DNA of 64,000 bases from Photobacterium sp. CCB-ST2H9. GTDB lineage: Bacteria; Pseudomonadota; Gammaproteobacteria; Enterobacterales; Vibrionaceae. The stretch covers positions 496,001 to 560,000 of the forward strand of contig NZ_CP100425.1 in NCBI RefSeq assembly GCF_023151555.2, in the 5' to 3' direction. This document shows positions 34,940 through 44,145 of the stretch, one piece after another; position 1 is the first letter of the stretch; the number at the start of each line of letters is the position of its first letter. The notes under the pieces are model-generated. The model made no database searches, was not told where the DNA came from, and worked only from the letters and a program-made list of their open reading frames with translations. A program made the position numbers and the translations under genes.

Positions 34940-36076
34940 TCAAATTCCCAGAGGTTGGGGATGGTGTCTTCGCTGCCAGTAAGGCATGCCGGGCCAGCGC
35001 TGTTCCTGCAGATAGTAGTGCCGGTGATGATCCAGATACCGTTGCCAGACTGATGTGATTTGAGCGCTGTGGGTATGACTGAGCGCAGTCAGTGCTTCCG
35101 GATGATTGAGTCCGGTATCCACAAGCTGTTCCGTCAGCTGCATGGCCGTTGCCATGGCATTGAACATTCCCTGCGAGGACAGCGGGTTAAAGCTGCAGGC
35201 GGCATCACCGATGGCCGCCCAGCGGAATCCGGCGACTTGCTTGAGGCGTGTGGTATTGGCGGAGGTTTTGCCGTGCAGTTGCCATTGTTTTTGCGGCGCC
35301 GGACTGGCGGCAAGCAACCCGGCAATATCTTTCTGTGTCCGGGCCATCTGAAAAAAGCGTTCATCATCAAGATGTAAACCATGTCTGAGCAGATCCGCAT
35401 CGGTTTGCAGCGCCAGTACCCGACGCTGACCCGGTAACCGAGCACTGTACCACCAGCCGTATTCGCAGGCACTCAGCGTTGCCATGCGATCATCACACTC
35501 ACACGCCAGACTGGCCCAGATCGCAACCTGTTTGTCGAGTGCCAGACGTCTGATGCCCAGCATGGCGGAAAAGACGCTGCGACGGCCACTGGCATCAATC
35601 ACAAAGTGGCAGGGTACGGCAGACCGGCTTTCAGCTGTTTCTCCGTGAAGCTGCAACAACCAGCCGTCACGACCTTGCTGAACCGCCACAGGTCTGGCTG
35701 GCCACAGGCAGCGGACGTTGCTGGCCATCACATGTTGCCGCAGCCAGTTATCAAACCCGGCACGGTCGAGCTGCCAGCCCGGTCCGTCCGGGTTCCTGAG
35801 GTTGTCATTCATCACACATGCATCGCTGCCCCAGTGACTGCGGATCCCGTGACAGGGAAGATGCAGCGCCTGATGGCGGGTGAAAGCTTCGAGCAGGCCG
35901 AGTTCGCGCAGAATACGGCCTGCCGCCGGAGGCAGACATTCGCCGATTCTGGCCGGGCATTCAGTGTGTTGGTCGATCAGGATAACATCGAAATGGCGGC
36001 TCAGGGCCAGTGCGGCGATACAACCGCCAATCCCTGCGCCGATCACTGCGATTTGCGTCTGGATAATTTGCGTCAA
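34940..36076 (-). CDS. LodB-like FAD-dependent oxidoreductase (CTQ maturation partner)
   Basis: A 378-residue flavoprotein of the tryptophan-halogenase/monooxygenase fold: dinucleotide motif AVIGAGIGG near the start, GECLPPAAGRIL, and the FAD motif AIGDAACSFNPLSSQGM near residue 290. LodB-type proteins are needed to form the cysteine-tryptophylquinone cofactor of LodA-type oxidases, whose gene is directly upstream here. The likely start is a TTG at 36076, with AGGA 7 bases before it; a longer form from a TTG at 36127 would overlap the hairpin in the gap. The two genes form one transcript in the same order as lodA-lodB of Marinomonas. Confidence 0.82.
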   Translation of the reverse strand: MTQIIQTQIAVIGAGIGGCIAALALSRHFDVILIDQHTECPARIGECLPPAAGRILRELGLLEAFTRHQALHLPCHGIRSHWGSDACVMNDNLRNPDGPGWQLDRAGFDNWLRQHVMASNVRCLWPARPVAVQQGRDGWLLQLHGETAESRSAVPCHFVIDASGRRSVFSAMLGIRRLALDKQVAIWASLACECDDRMATLSACEYGWWYSARLPGQRRVLALQTDADLLRHGLHLDDERFFQMARTQKDIAGLLAASPAPQKQWQLHGKTSANTTRLKQVAGFRWAAIGDAACSFNPLSSQGMFNAMATAMQLTEQLVDTGLNHPEALTALSHTHSAQITSVWQRYLDHHRHYYLQEQRWPGMPYWQRRHHPQPLGI

Positions 36077-36096
36077 AATTTTTTCCTGCAGTGAGG

Positions 36097-36121
36097 CGGG
36101 CGTGGAGTTCAGCCACGCCCG
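36097..36121 (-). promoter_or_regulatory. Hairpin in the lodA-lodB type gap
   Basis: CGGGCGTGG and CCACGCCCG form a perfect 9-pair stem with a 7-base loop, 10 bases after the upstream stop and 21 bases before the TTG start of the LodB-like gene. It could dampen translation or transcription of the second gene. Confidence 0.5.
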
Positions 36122-36131
36122 GTGCAAGGAC

Positions 36132-39100
36132 TCAGTCCGATTTAAATTTCCCCGGGAAATTCACGCCAAAGCGACTGACTTTCTCGATCACACCGAGATC
36201 AATGCGTGAACGGACACTCGGTGTCGTCGGCTGAATGTTGTCCCGGCCGTGGCGATCCGGCACTAGATTCCGTGCCAGTTCAGCCACTGTCTGCAATCGG
36301 CCGGTATCCGTGATTTCTGCACTGTCAGCCAGTTCACTCACGGCATGATCTTTGGCGGTGATCCCCACCTGCATTATGGCAGGGAAGTTCGGATCACCCG
36401 CAACACCCGGGCGGCCCTGAACTACGGCCAGCTGATTGAAATTGAAGATCATACTGTTGATCTGTGCCGTATACGTGGGCGGCTGACCGTACAGGGGCAG
36501 GGCATCGAGCCAGTCAGTCCGGTAATTGAAAGCCTGAATCCGGGTTTGCTCATCCAGATTGGGGGCCAGCGTTTCCTGATAACGGGTGGTATCCAGAATA
36601 TTGTTCGGCACCCGGGCCGGCCAGAAGGTCGGCAGGTAAGGGTCATACTTGGAGGTGTACCCGTCGCGGCAACTGGCGGTATCGGTCTGCCAGGGAATCG
36701 CCATCCAGCGGGTGATCCCGCCCGGGACCTGACCGCCGAGCAGCGGCCCTTGCGCCAGCGTGATGATATCGCTGTTCATCAGAGGGCCGTAGTAGGTGGT
36801 GTCTTTACGGATCCCTTCGCTGGCATGCTTGAGGCGGAACGGCGCCATGTACATTCCGGCGGTACGCATCGGCCAGGTCATTTCACAGCCGGGGTGAAAG
36901 GCATCTGCAAGACAGAATTCCAGCGCGCCCCGGGTCAGCATCTCTGGCTGTTCCGCCACCGGGACTTTGTCGATGTCATCGGGTTCAGCTGCGTGCGGGC
37001 AGATCTGCGGGTCGACATAGTCGGGAACGAAGTCGCCTTGCACCCATTGATCCAGAAACGCCAGCTGCAGCTCAGACAGCGTGGCATGCTGACGTTCAGA
37101 GCCTGACGGCGGGATAGTAATCGCATCGCCATAGAGCCAGGGCCACAGCTGGGCGGCCTGCGCGCCGGGCTGACCATAGCGGCGAAAGTTATTGGAGATG
37201 GTCCGCCGCAGCTCGGTATAGGCCGGAGACGGATCGCTGAGCTTGGCGATCCATGCCTGCGTGGTGTAGTCGAACTGACCGCCGTGACCGAAAGCCGCGG
37301 CAAAACCGGCGTTGACCCACTGCAGGTTGGTCATGCGCGCAAAGATCGGCAGGATATCTTTGCGGAATGACGGACGTGGCGGGCGGGTGAGCATTCCGGC
37401 GCTCACCGCTACCGAACGCATCAGATCCCACATGGTCCGTACCGATTTCTGCATGGGTGCGTAATCCGGTGGCGCACAGACGACCCAGGCAGGATCAACC
37501 TGAAGGGTGACACCCAGATATTCGACTTCAGCAGTGACCGGGCCGTCAGAGATATCATCGTGCCAGCCTTCATTGTTGGCAAAGGTAATGGCGATATCGC
37601 CGTTGATATTGCGTGAGATCCCTTTGCCGCCCAGGACAATCAGGCGACCCTTTTTATCGGTTTTCAGCTCACCCAGATAGACGGACTCGTCCATGAACTT
37701 GCCGACAAATTCGGGACCTTTCTTTACCCCGGCCTCGTCCAGTTGCCGGGCTCCGCCGTCGATCAGCAGGCGGCGGCGATCAGCCACATTGTTGTTGCGC
37801 AGCAGTGAAGGCGGCGCCTGCTCGGCCTCCGGAATATCCAGCGCGAGCTGGAATTCGTACCAGGAGGACTTCTGATTGGCCAGATGGACGTGCCACTTGA
37901 GTTTTGCGTTGTCCATGGTCAGCTCTTTGACGGCTTTGCCAGCAGCATTCAGACCATAAACCCGGAACTGAGCCGCCTGACGTTTCAGCAGACCACGGGC
38001 ATCCCGGTAGGCATCTTCTTCCAGCCGGGGCCTGGGATTAGGGACCAGCGGGCCGATAAAATACTCGTCGCTGCCGCCGACCCGCATTATGCCGATGGGC
38101 GGGTAAATCGCGGCCCGGACAATGCAGTCGCTGTCTTCATCGGTGTTGCCGGTGAACTTTGGGTCGATGCGAACCGGCTCATTCATCTGCTGGCCGTTGG
38201 CCTGATGGCGTGTGTCGGCACTGGCCTGATAAACCACTTTACGGGCCTGTGCAATGGAGCCCAGCGGTTCATGTTCAGGCAGGGTGCGCCAGATGTTAAA
38301 GGCAAGGTTACGGCCAAACTCAGCCTGACCGATGGCCGTGATTTCCTGCTTTGGCAGCGTGAGCGTGGCGACCGGGATAAAAGGGCTTTCAGATTCCGGC
38401 CAGACGACCTGAGCGTCGTCCAACGGCATAGTTGCCGGATCGGTGCGCAACTGCACTTCAAACAGGAAGCGGCTTTCGTCCTGACGCAGGCGGTTTTGCA
38501 GATCCTGCGCCAGATAATCGCGGCTGTTGCTGGGGGCGCCGTGATAGGTGTCCAGCGGTGTGAGACGGTATTTGACCACCTGGCTGTCGCCGAGTTTGAA
38601 AGGCAGAATGGCCCAGTAGCTGGCACTCAGACAACTGGCCTCGACTTTGGACATGGCATTGATGATCTCATGGACCTTGGGATGTTTTTCCAGATAGGCC
38701 GGGTAGTCACCGTCAATGACACCAGCCGTGGTAAAGGCACACATCTGAGCCGCATCGCGGGCAAAGAAACGGTCGATGTTCTGCATGATGAAATCGGCAT
38801 TATCACTGTCACCGAGCAGCTTGGGACCGGGGACCCCGAACAGTTTGATCCCGACGCCCAGCGTGGTGTGCAGATCCGGCGCGCTGGGTGAGGTGTCACT
38901 GGAAAAACGCAGCACACATTCATACCGGCTGCCGCTGAAGATACCAATTTTCAGAGCTTCCGGAATATCCCGGTGGATATCAAAATGTCCGTAGGCGATG
39001 CCGTGTTGTTTGCGGAAAACGGCACGTTCCGCAGGCTGCTGGCCGCGTTCGATACGGGTCTTTTGCCCCATTTCGACAAACATTTCTTTCAGTCTCTGAG

Positions 39101-39278
39101 TAGCCAGCGTGATGTCAGCGTAGTGGTCGCCGCCCGTCCAGCACTCGACGTCATTGGCATCGGGCGCTTTGTCGTTGTTCTTCAGGACATATTGAGGATT
39201 GACCAGCTCACCCTGTTGCTTGCTGTGTTTTTGCTTCTCTTTGTCTTTCTTTTTCTTGTGCGTCATGGCGGTTTCCAT
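36132..39278 (-). CDS. Catalase-like domain fused to LodA-like CTQ quinoprotein oxidase
   Basis: A 1,048-residue protein with no signal peptide and a Lys-rich start. Residues about 40-360 match the small catalase-like (SrpA-type) heme family: AYGHFDIHRDIPEALKIGIF, VLRFSSD, GVGIKLFGVPGPKLL, NIDRFFARDA, and RKVVYQASADTRH with Y350 as candidate proximal heme ligand. The distal His expected before GHF is not obvious (FRKQHG instead). Residues about 367-1048 match LodA-type amino-acid oxidases: CIVRAAIYPPIGIMRVG (385-401), LEFCLADAFHPGCEMTW (786-802, candidate CTQ Cys C789) and TRWMAIPWQTDTASC (856-870, candidate CTQ Trp). Such oxidases deaminate amino acids and make H2O2. ATG 39278 or 39266 may be used. 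Confidence 0.82.
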   Translation of the reverse strand: METAMTHKKKKDKEKQKHSKQQGELVNPQYVLKNNDKAPDANDVECWTGGDHYADITLATQRLKEMFVEMGQKTRIERGQQPAERAVFRKQHGIAYGHFDIHRDIPEALKIGIFSGSRYECVLRFSSDTSPSAPDLHTTLGVGIKLFGVPGPKLLGDSDNADFIMQNIDRFFARDAAQMCAFTTAGVIDGDYPAYLEKHPKVHEIINAMSKVEASCLSASYWAILPFKLGDSQVVKYRLTPLDTYHGAPSNSRDYLAQDLQNRLRQDESRFLFEVQLRTDPATMPLDDAQVVWPESESPFIPVATLTLPKQEITAIGQAEFGRNLAFNIWRTLPEHEPLGSIAQARKVVYQASADTRHQANGQQMNEPVRIDPKFTGNTDEDSDCIVRAAIYPPIGIMRVGGSDEYFIGPLVPNPRPRLEEDAYRDARGLLKRQAAQFRVYGLNAAGKAVKELTMDNAKLKWHVHLANQKSSWYEFQLALDIPEAEQAPPSLLRNNNVADRRRLLIDGGARQLDEAGVKKGPEFVGKFMDESVYLGELKTDKKGRLIVLGGKGISRNINGDIAITFANNEGWHDDISDGPVTAEVEYLGVTLQVDPAWVVCAPPDYAPMQKSVRTMWDLMRSVAVSAGMLTRPPRPSFRKDILPIFARMTNLQWVNAGFAAAFGHGGQFDYTTQAWIAKLSDPSPAYTELRRTISNNFRRYGQPGAQAAQLWPWLYGDAITIPPSGSERQHATLSELQLAFLDQWVQGDFVPDYVDPQICPHAAEPDDIDKVPVAEQPEMLTRGALEFCLADAFHPGCEMTWPMRTAGMYMAPFRLKHASEGIRKDTTYYGPLMNSDIITLAQGPLLGGQVPGGITRWMAIPWQTDTASCRDGYTSKYDPYLPTFWPARVPNNILDTTRYQETLAPNLDEQTRIQAFNYRTDWLDALPLYGQPPTYTAQINSMIFNFNQLAVVQGRPGVAGDPNFPAIMQVGITAKDHAVSELADSAEITDTGRLQTVAELARNLVPDRHGRDNIQPTTPSVRSRIDLGVIEKVSRFGVNFPGKFKSD

Positions 39279-39514
39279 TGGGTTGACATGCCGTGTCAGG
39301 TAACCGCAACAAAGCCAGCGTATTTTCTGGAGTGAGTCCCATGACTGGGAGGATCGGTCCGCTCAAGACTGAGCCAATGTTTACCTGTGATTCTGGTTGA
39401 ACCTGAGAAGGGTATGTCACTTGTGGCACTCAGGTCGTTGAAAAGTATAGTCAGGGAAGCGGGGAAGACCAATTGCGGCTGGTGTTTGTGTGACAGACGC
39501 GCCAGCGTCAGCCA

Positions 39515-39997
39515 TCAGCTGTCCGGACGCAATGGCTGGTGGCATTGAGTGCAATGATAAATCGCCTGCTGTCGCATTACTTTATTGTGCCGTCTGAGAG
39601 TCAGCTGGTGTTCCCGGCACTGGCAGCGATAGCAGAAGGTTTGTCCGGAGACCGAAGTAACATCAAAACTGTGGGTGGTTCGGGCCGGGACATGAAAAAT
39701 ATCTGTCATCATCCGCTGCCACTCCGTTCCGTGGGGTTTGACCCGGCCATAACAGGCAAATGTCAGCAGGTGAGCCAGTTCATGAGGAACGACTTCTTCC
39801 AGGAACGCCTGGGGATTCTCGGCCATCAGCACCGGATTGTATCGGATCTCCCAGCTTTGCAGCCGGGCGCTGCCTGCGCTCTTGCCGCGCTGGGTAAAGC
39901 GAATGGCCGGATCCGGAAATTGTCTGCCCAGTTTTTGCTCTGCCAGCCGCAGGCAGGCGAGGGTACGTTCAATGATGGCTTGCTGAAGTGGGTTCAT
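39515..39997 (-). CDS. sprT: SprT-family zinc metallopeptidase-like protein
   Basis: A 160-residue protein of the SprT family. HELAHLL with the HExxH motif and a later H in KPHGTEWQRMM form the metal site; four Cys in CYRCQC and CTQC build a C-terminal zinc ribbon. Related to the protease domain of eukaryotic Spartan, but the bacterial function is unknown. In E. coli it is the neighbour of endA; here the LodAB-like pair separates them. Confidence 0.93.
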   Translation of the reverse strand: MNPLQQAIIERTLACLRLAEQKLGRQFPDPAIRFTQRGKSAGSARLQSWEIRYNPVLMAENPQAFLEEVVPHELAHLLTFACYGRVKPHGTEWQRMMTDIFHVPARTTHSFDVTSVSGQTFCYRCQCREHQLTLRRHNKVMRQQAIYHCTQCHQPLRPDS

Positions 39998-40128
39998 GGA
40001 GCTGACGGGTCATAAAACAAGGCGGACAGTATGAAAGGTCTGGTGTTTTTTTTCCAGTCTGTCCGGCACGATCAGCTTAAGGGACATGAGTGGTCAAAAG
40101 CTTCAGAAGCTGCACACGAATGCCTGTT

Positions 40129-40167
40129 CAGCTTTTGGTGCGATTGGGTTGCTGGTACTCAAAAGCT
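40129..40167. repeat. AGCTTTTG/CAAAAGCT inverted repeat, diverged relative of the intergenic repeat
   Basis: AGCTTTTG (40130-40137) and CAAAAGCT (40160-40167) flank a GGGTTG-containing loop, preceded by AAAAGCTTCAGAAGCTG at 40096-40112. These pieces resemble the CTTTTGG and AAAAGCCTTCAG elements of the copies at 29574 and 40219. Confidence 0.45.
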
Positions 40168-40218
40168 AAGAAGTATTTTTGAAACAATTGCTTATGTTGT
40201 TTTGGTTTGGGTTTGTTC

Positions 40219-40269
40219 AGATTCTGATGCTTTTGGAACATGGGTGTCCCAAAGCGGAAAGAGCTGTAC
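40219..40269 (-). repeat. Palindromic intergenic repeat, copy 3
   Basis: Read on the minus strand: GTACAGCTCTTTCCG, CTTTGGGACACCCATG, TTCCAAAAGC and ATCAGAATCTG, the same order as copies 1 and 2. It lies beyond the metK terminator in the sprT-metK gap, which holds no convincing gene. Confidence 0.6.
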
Positions 40270-40287
40270 GGTACAGCGAACAGCAAT

Positions 40288-40315
40288 GAAAAAGGAAGCC
40301 GAAGCTTCCTTTTTC
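40288..40315 (-). terminator. Rho-independent terminator of metK
   Basis: GAAAAAGGAAGC, a TTCG loop and GCTTCCTTTTTC form a perfect 12-pair stem with a T-rich 3' arm on the minus strand, 29 bases after the metK stop. Confidence 0.9.
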
Positions 40316-40343
40316 ACGAGTAAGAATAACAGCCGGGCTGCGA

Positions 40344-41498
40344 TTACTTAATGTTTGCGTAATCGCGCAGCAGGTCGGCTTTGTCAGTTTTTTCCCAAGG
40401 GAACTCTTCGCGACCAAAGTGACCGTAAGCAGCCGTCTTCTTGTAGATAGGCTGCAGCAGATCCAGCATTTCGATCAGGCCGTACGGGCGCAGGTCGAAG
40501 TGGTGGCGAACGGCTTCAACAATCAGGTCGTGAGAAACTTTCTCAGTCCCGAAGGTTTCCACCATGATAGACGTTGGATCTGCAATACCAATCGCATAAG
40601 ACAGCTGGATTTCACAACGGTCCGCCAGACCGGCAGCCACGATGTTTTTCGCAACATAACGTGCTGCGTAAGCGGCACTACGGTCTACTTTCGATGGATC
40701 TTTACCAGAGAATGCACCGCCACCGTGACGGGCTGCGCCGCCGTAGGTATCTACGATGATTTTACGGCCAGTCAGACCACAGTCACCCATTGGACCGCCA
40801 ATCACAAAGCGACCGGTTGGGTTGATGAAGTATTTGGTGTCTTTGTTCAGCCACTCAGATGGCAGGACCGGCTTGATAATTTCTTCCATCACCGCTTCCT
40901 GCAGTACAGGCAGTTCAATGCTGTCGCAGTGCTGCGTTGACAGAACCACAGCATCAACACCGACGATTTTGCCGTTGTCATAGGCAAAAGTGACCTGGCT
41001 TTTCGCGTCCGGACGCAACCAAGGCAGAGTGCCGTTTTTACGGACTTTGGCCTGACGCTCAACCAGACGGTGTGCATAAGTGATTGGTGCCGGCATCAGC
41101 ACTTCAGTTTCGTTGGTTGCGTAACCAAACATAATTCCCTGATCACCTGCACCCAGCTCTTTCGGGTCTTCACGGTCAACACCCTGGTTGATATCCGGAG
41201 ACTGTTTACCGATCGCGCTCAGGACAGCACAAGAGTTGGCATCAAAGCCCATGTCTGAATGGGTGTAGCCGATTTCGCGTACGGTCTGACGGGTCAGTTC
41301 TTCAATATCAACCCAGGCAGAGGTTGTGATTTCACCGCCAACCATGACCATACCGGTCTTGACGTAAGTCTCACACGCAACACGTGCTTTCGGGTCTTGT
41401 TCTAAGATCGCATCCAGGACTGCATCTGAGATCTGGTCTGCAATTTTATCTGGATGGCCTTCCGATACCGACTCAGAAGTAAACAGGTGTTTCGCCAT
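40344..41498 (-). CDS. metK: S-adenosylmethionine synthetase
   Basis: A 384-residue cytoplasmic enzyme making SAM from methionine and ATP. Diagnostic segments: [11 protein letters not shown] near the start, [12 protein letters not shown] (about 115-126), and [19 protein letters not shown] (the P-loop-like signature). ATG 41498 gives the standard [10 protein letters not shown] start; a start at 41510 is less likely. Divergent from tkt, with a 382-base shared upstream region containing a possible MetJ box. Confidence 0.97.
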   Translation of the reverse strand: MAKHLFTSESVSEGHPDKIADQISDAVLDAILEQDPKARVACETYVKTGMVMVGGEITTSAWVDIEELTRQTVREIGYTHSDMGFDANSCAVLSAIGKQSPDINQGVDREDPKELGAGDQGIMFGYATNETEVLMPAPITYAHRLVERQAKVRKNGTLPWLRPDAKSQVTFAYDNGKIVGVDAVVLSTQHCDSIELPVLQEAVMEEIIKPVLPSEWLNKDTKYFINPTGRFVIGGPMGDCGLTGRKIIVDTYGGAARHGGGAFSGKDPSKVDRSAAYAARYVAKNIVAAGLADRCEIQLSYAIGIADPTSIMVETFGTEKVSHDLIVEAVRHHFDLRPYGLIEMLDLLQPIYKKTAAYGHFGREEFPWEKTDKADLLRDYANIK

Positions 41499-41594
41499 GA
41501 GTATTCTCACTATCTGAAAAAACTGAAAAGAGGTCGGAGGTGTGAAATTAGTCAGTCTGAGTGAATATTCATCAGTCTGTATGTATAGAGCTAC

Positions 41595-41610
41595 CTCCGT
41601 CTAGACGGCT
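41595..41610 (-). promoter_or_regulatory. Putative MetJ box at the metK promoter
   Basis: On the minus strand AGCCGTCT followed directly by AGACGGAG: the first matches the met box AGACGTCT at 7 of 8 bases and the second at 5 of 8. It lies just downstream of a TATTAT -10 candidate, so bound MetJ-SAM would block metK. Two further AGACTGA words occur between it and the start codon. Confidence 0.5.
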
Positions 41611-41880
41611 ATAATAACTTGTATGGGATCAAAATCAACAATAAGTAGAAATTAGATATAGATTGTCCAAATACTTCCGTTAATCGCGGCATCGGTGAAA
41701 GGTCTGGATGATTATATCGCGAGCATGAATTTTACTGGTTCATCATTCCGAGATTCTGGTTTGCTTACCGGGTTATGCCTTGAGAGAATCTGCTTCCGCT
41801 TTGCCTGATACCGACATTTGCCGTTGTCAGGGATGGCTGATACTTCCCCGATAAACAAGAATAATGAAGTTGGAGCAGAC

Positions 41881-43875
41881 ATGTCTTCTCGTAAAGTACT
41901 TGCGAATGCTATCCGTGCGCTGAGCATGGACGGTGTACAACAGGCGAACTCCGGTCACCCGGGCGCACCGATGGGTATGGCGGACATCGCTGAAGTTCTG
42001 TGGCGTGACCACCTGAACCACAACCCGCAAAACCCGAACTGGGCTGACCGCGACCGCTTCGTGCTGTCCAACGGCCACGGCTCCATGCTGATTTACTCCC
42101 TGCTGCACCTGAGCGGTTACGCGCTGTCCATTGACGACCTGAAAAACTTCCGTCAGCTGCATTCAAAAACACCGGGTCACCCGGAGTACGGTTACACGCC
42201 GGGTATCGAAACCACCACCGGCCCGCTGGGTCAGGGCATCACCAATGCTGTGGGTATGGCGATTGCTGAGAAGTCTCTGGCAGCTCAATTTAACCGCGAC
42301 GGCCACGACATCGTTGACCACTACACCTATGCGTTCCTGGGCGACGGCTGTCTGATGGAAGGGATTTCTCACGAAGCTTGTTCTCTGGCCGGTACCCTGG
42401 GTCTGGGCAAACTGATCGCGTTCTGGGATGACAACGGCATCTCTATCGACGGTCACGTGGAAGGCTGGTTCTCTGACGACACGCCAAAACGCTTTGAAGC
42501 TTACGGCTGGCACGTGATCCCTGCGGTTGACGGCCACGATGCTGCAGCAATCAACGCAGCCATCGAAGCAGCGAAAGCAGACCCTCGCCCAACGCTGATC
42601 TGTACCAAAACTATCATCGGTTTCGGTTCTCCGAACAAAGCCGGTTCTCACGACTGTCACGGTGCCCCGCTGGGTCACGACGAAATCGCAGCAGCCCGTG
42701 AATTCCTGGGCTGGCAGCATGGTCCGTTCGAAATCCCTGCTGACGTTTACGCAGAGTGGGATGCCAAAGAAGCAGGCGAAGCGAAAGAAGCAGCATGGAA
42801 TGAAAAACTGGCTGCTTATGAAGCCGCTTACCCAGAACTGGCTGCAGAATTCAAACGTCGTGTAAACGGCGAACTGCCAGCACAATGGGAAGCAGAAGCC
42901 AGCAAGATCATTGCTGATCTGCAAGCCAACCCGGTGAACATCGCCTCCCGTAAAGCTTCTCAGAATGCGCTGGAAGCCTTCGGTCAGATCCTGCCTGAGT
43001 TCATGGGTGGTTCTGCGGACCTGGCACCTTCGAACCTGACCATGTGGTCTGGCTCGAAGTCGCTGACGGCTGATGACGCATCTGGTAACTACATCCACTA
43101 CGGTGTGCGTGAGTTCGGGATGACGGCGATCATCAACGGTATCGCACTGCACGGTGGTTTCGTCCCTTACGGCGCAACCTTCCTGATGTTCATGGAATAT
43201 GCCCGTAACGCGATGCGTATGGCTGCCCTGATGAAAGTTCAGAACATTCAGGTATACACCCACGACTCCATTGGTCTGGGTGAAGACGGCCCGACGCACC
43301 AGCCGGTTGAGCAGATGGCTTCTCTGCGCCTGACGCCAAACATGAGCACCTGGCGTCCGTGTGACCAGGTTGAATCAGCAATGGCGTGGAAACTGGCGAT
43401 TGAGCGCAAAGATGCACCAACCGCGCTGATCTTCTCGCGTCAGAACCTGGCTCAGCAAGAGCGCAGCGAACAGCAGGTTGCTGATATCGCAAAAGGTGGT
43501 TACACCCTGAAAGACTGTGCAGGCAAACCTGAGCTGATCCTGATTGCCACCGGTTCTGAAGTTGAGCTGGCCGTGAACGCTACCGCTGAACTGAGCGCAG
43601 AAGGCAAGCAGGTTCGTGTTGTTTCAATGCCGTCTACCGACGCATTCGACAAGCAAGATGCGGCTTACCGTGAATCTGTGCTGCCATCTGACGTGACTGC
43701 CCGTATCGCCATTGAAGCCGGTATTGCCGACTTCTGGTACAAGTACGTCGGTTTCGACGGCCGCATCATCGGCATGACCAGCTTCGGTGAATCTGCACCG
43801 GCTGGCGAACTGTTCAAACTGTTCGGCTTCACCACTGAAAACGTGGTGAGCACGGCGAAAGAACTGCTGGCTTAA
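41881..43875 (+). CDS. tkt: Transketolase
   Basis: A 664-residue thiamine-diphosphate enzyme of the pentose phosphate pathway, moving two-carbon units between sugar phosphates. Key parts: [20 protein letters not shown], the ThDP motif [13 protein letters not shown], and [21 protein letters not shown] 41881 has GGAG 7 bases upstream and gives the usual [12 protein letters not shown] start. Codon use is that of a highly expressed gene. A terminator follows, then epd-pgk-fbaA. Confidence 0.97.
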   Translation: MSSRKVLANAIRALSMDGVQQANSGHPGAPMGMADIAEVLWRDHLNHNPQNPNWADRDRFVLSNGHGSMLIYSLLHLSGYALSIDDLKNFRQLHSKTPGHPEYGYTPGIETTTGPLGQGITNAVGMAIAEKSLAAQFNRDGHDIVDHYTYAFLGDGCLMEGISHEACSLAGTLGLGKLIAFWDDNGISIDGHVEGWFSDDTPKRFEAYGWHVIPAVDGHDAAAINAAIEAAKADPRPTLICTKTIIGFGSPNKAGSHDCHGAPLGHDEIAAAREFLGWQHGPFEIPADVYAEWDAKEAGEAKEAAWNEKLAAYEAAYPELAAEFKRRVNGELPAQWEAEASKIIADLQANPVNIASRKASQNALEAFGQILPEFMGGSADLAPSNLTMWSGSKSLTADDASGNYIHYGVREFGMTAIINGIALHGGFVPYGATFLMFMEYARNAMRMAALMKVQNIQVYTHDSIGLGEDGPTHQPVEQMASLRLTPNMSTWRPCDQVESAMAWKLAIERKDAPTALIFSRQNLAQQERSEQQVADIAKGGYTLKDCAGKPELILIATGSEVELAVNATAELSAEGKQVRVVSMPSTDAFDKQDAAYRESVLPSDVTARIAIEAGIADFWYKYVGFDGRIIGMTSFGESAPAGELFKLFGFTTENVVSTAKELLA

Positions 43876-43931
43876 GCACTACCCGGACCAATTGTTATGG
43901 TCAGGTTGCAGAAAAATTATTTCGAAGGTTG

Positions 43932-43961
43932 AAAAAAAGGCTCCGGAACGGGGCCTTTTTT
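43932..43961 (+). terminator. Rho-independent terminator of tkt
   Basis: AAAAAAGGCTCC pairs with GGGGCCTTTTTT (one G-T pair) around GGAAC, with the T tract as part of the 3' arm. It lies about 55 bases after the tkt stop. Confidence 0.85.
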
Positions 43962-44145
43962 ATCCCGCGAATGTGTGAATCAGATATTTGATATAAGGGA
44001 CAATAGTGTCGGAGCGGGCGTATTTACTGGATTTGTGACCTCCTCACAGAGAATCATTCTGGGGGGTGAGGCGGGTCACAATTAGGGTGATTCTCGTTAA
44101 CGCTTGGTATACACTAGAGCGGCTTTTCACTTTTGTAGCACGGAT

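Noticed and set aside
34940..36127. Tryptophan halogenase activity for the FAD protein next to the LodA-like gene
   Set aside because: The fold is shared, but position after a LodA-like gene makes the LodB role far more likely.
37884..38891. Open frame of 335 codons on the plus strand
   Set aside because: Antisense to the catalase-like part of the LodA-like fusion; no sign of a separate gene.
40031..40351. Open frame of 106 codons in the sprT-metK gap
   Set aside because: It runs through the intergenic repeats and the metK terminator and has no family features or ribosome site.
42163..43299. Open frame of 378 codons on the minus strand
   Set aside because: Antisense to tkt, whose strong codon bias commonly creates long open frames on the other strand.
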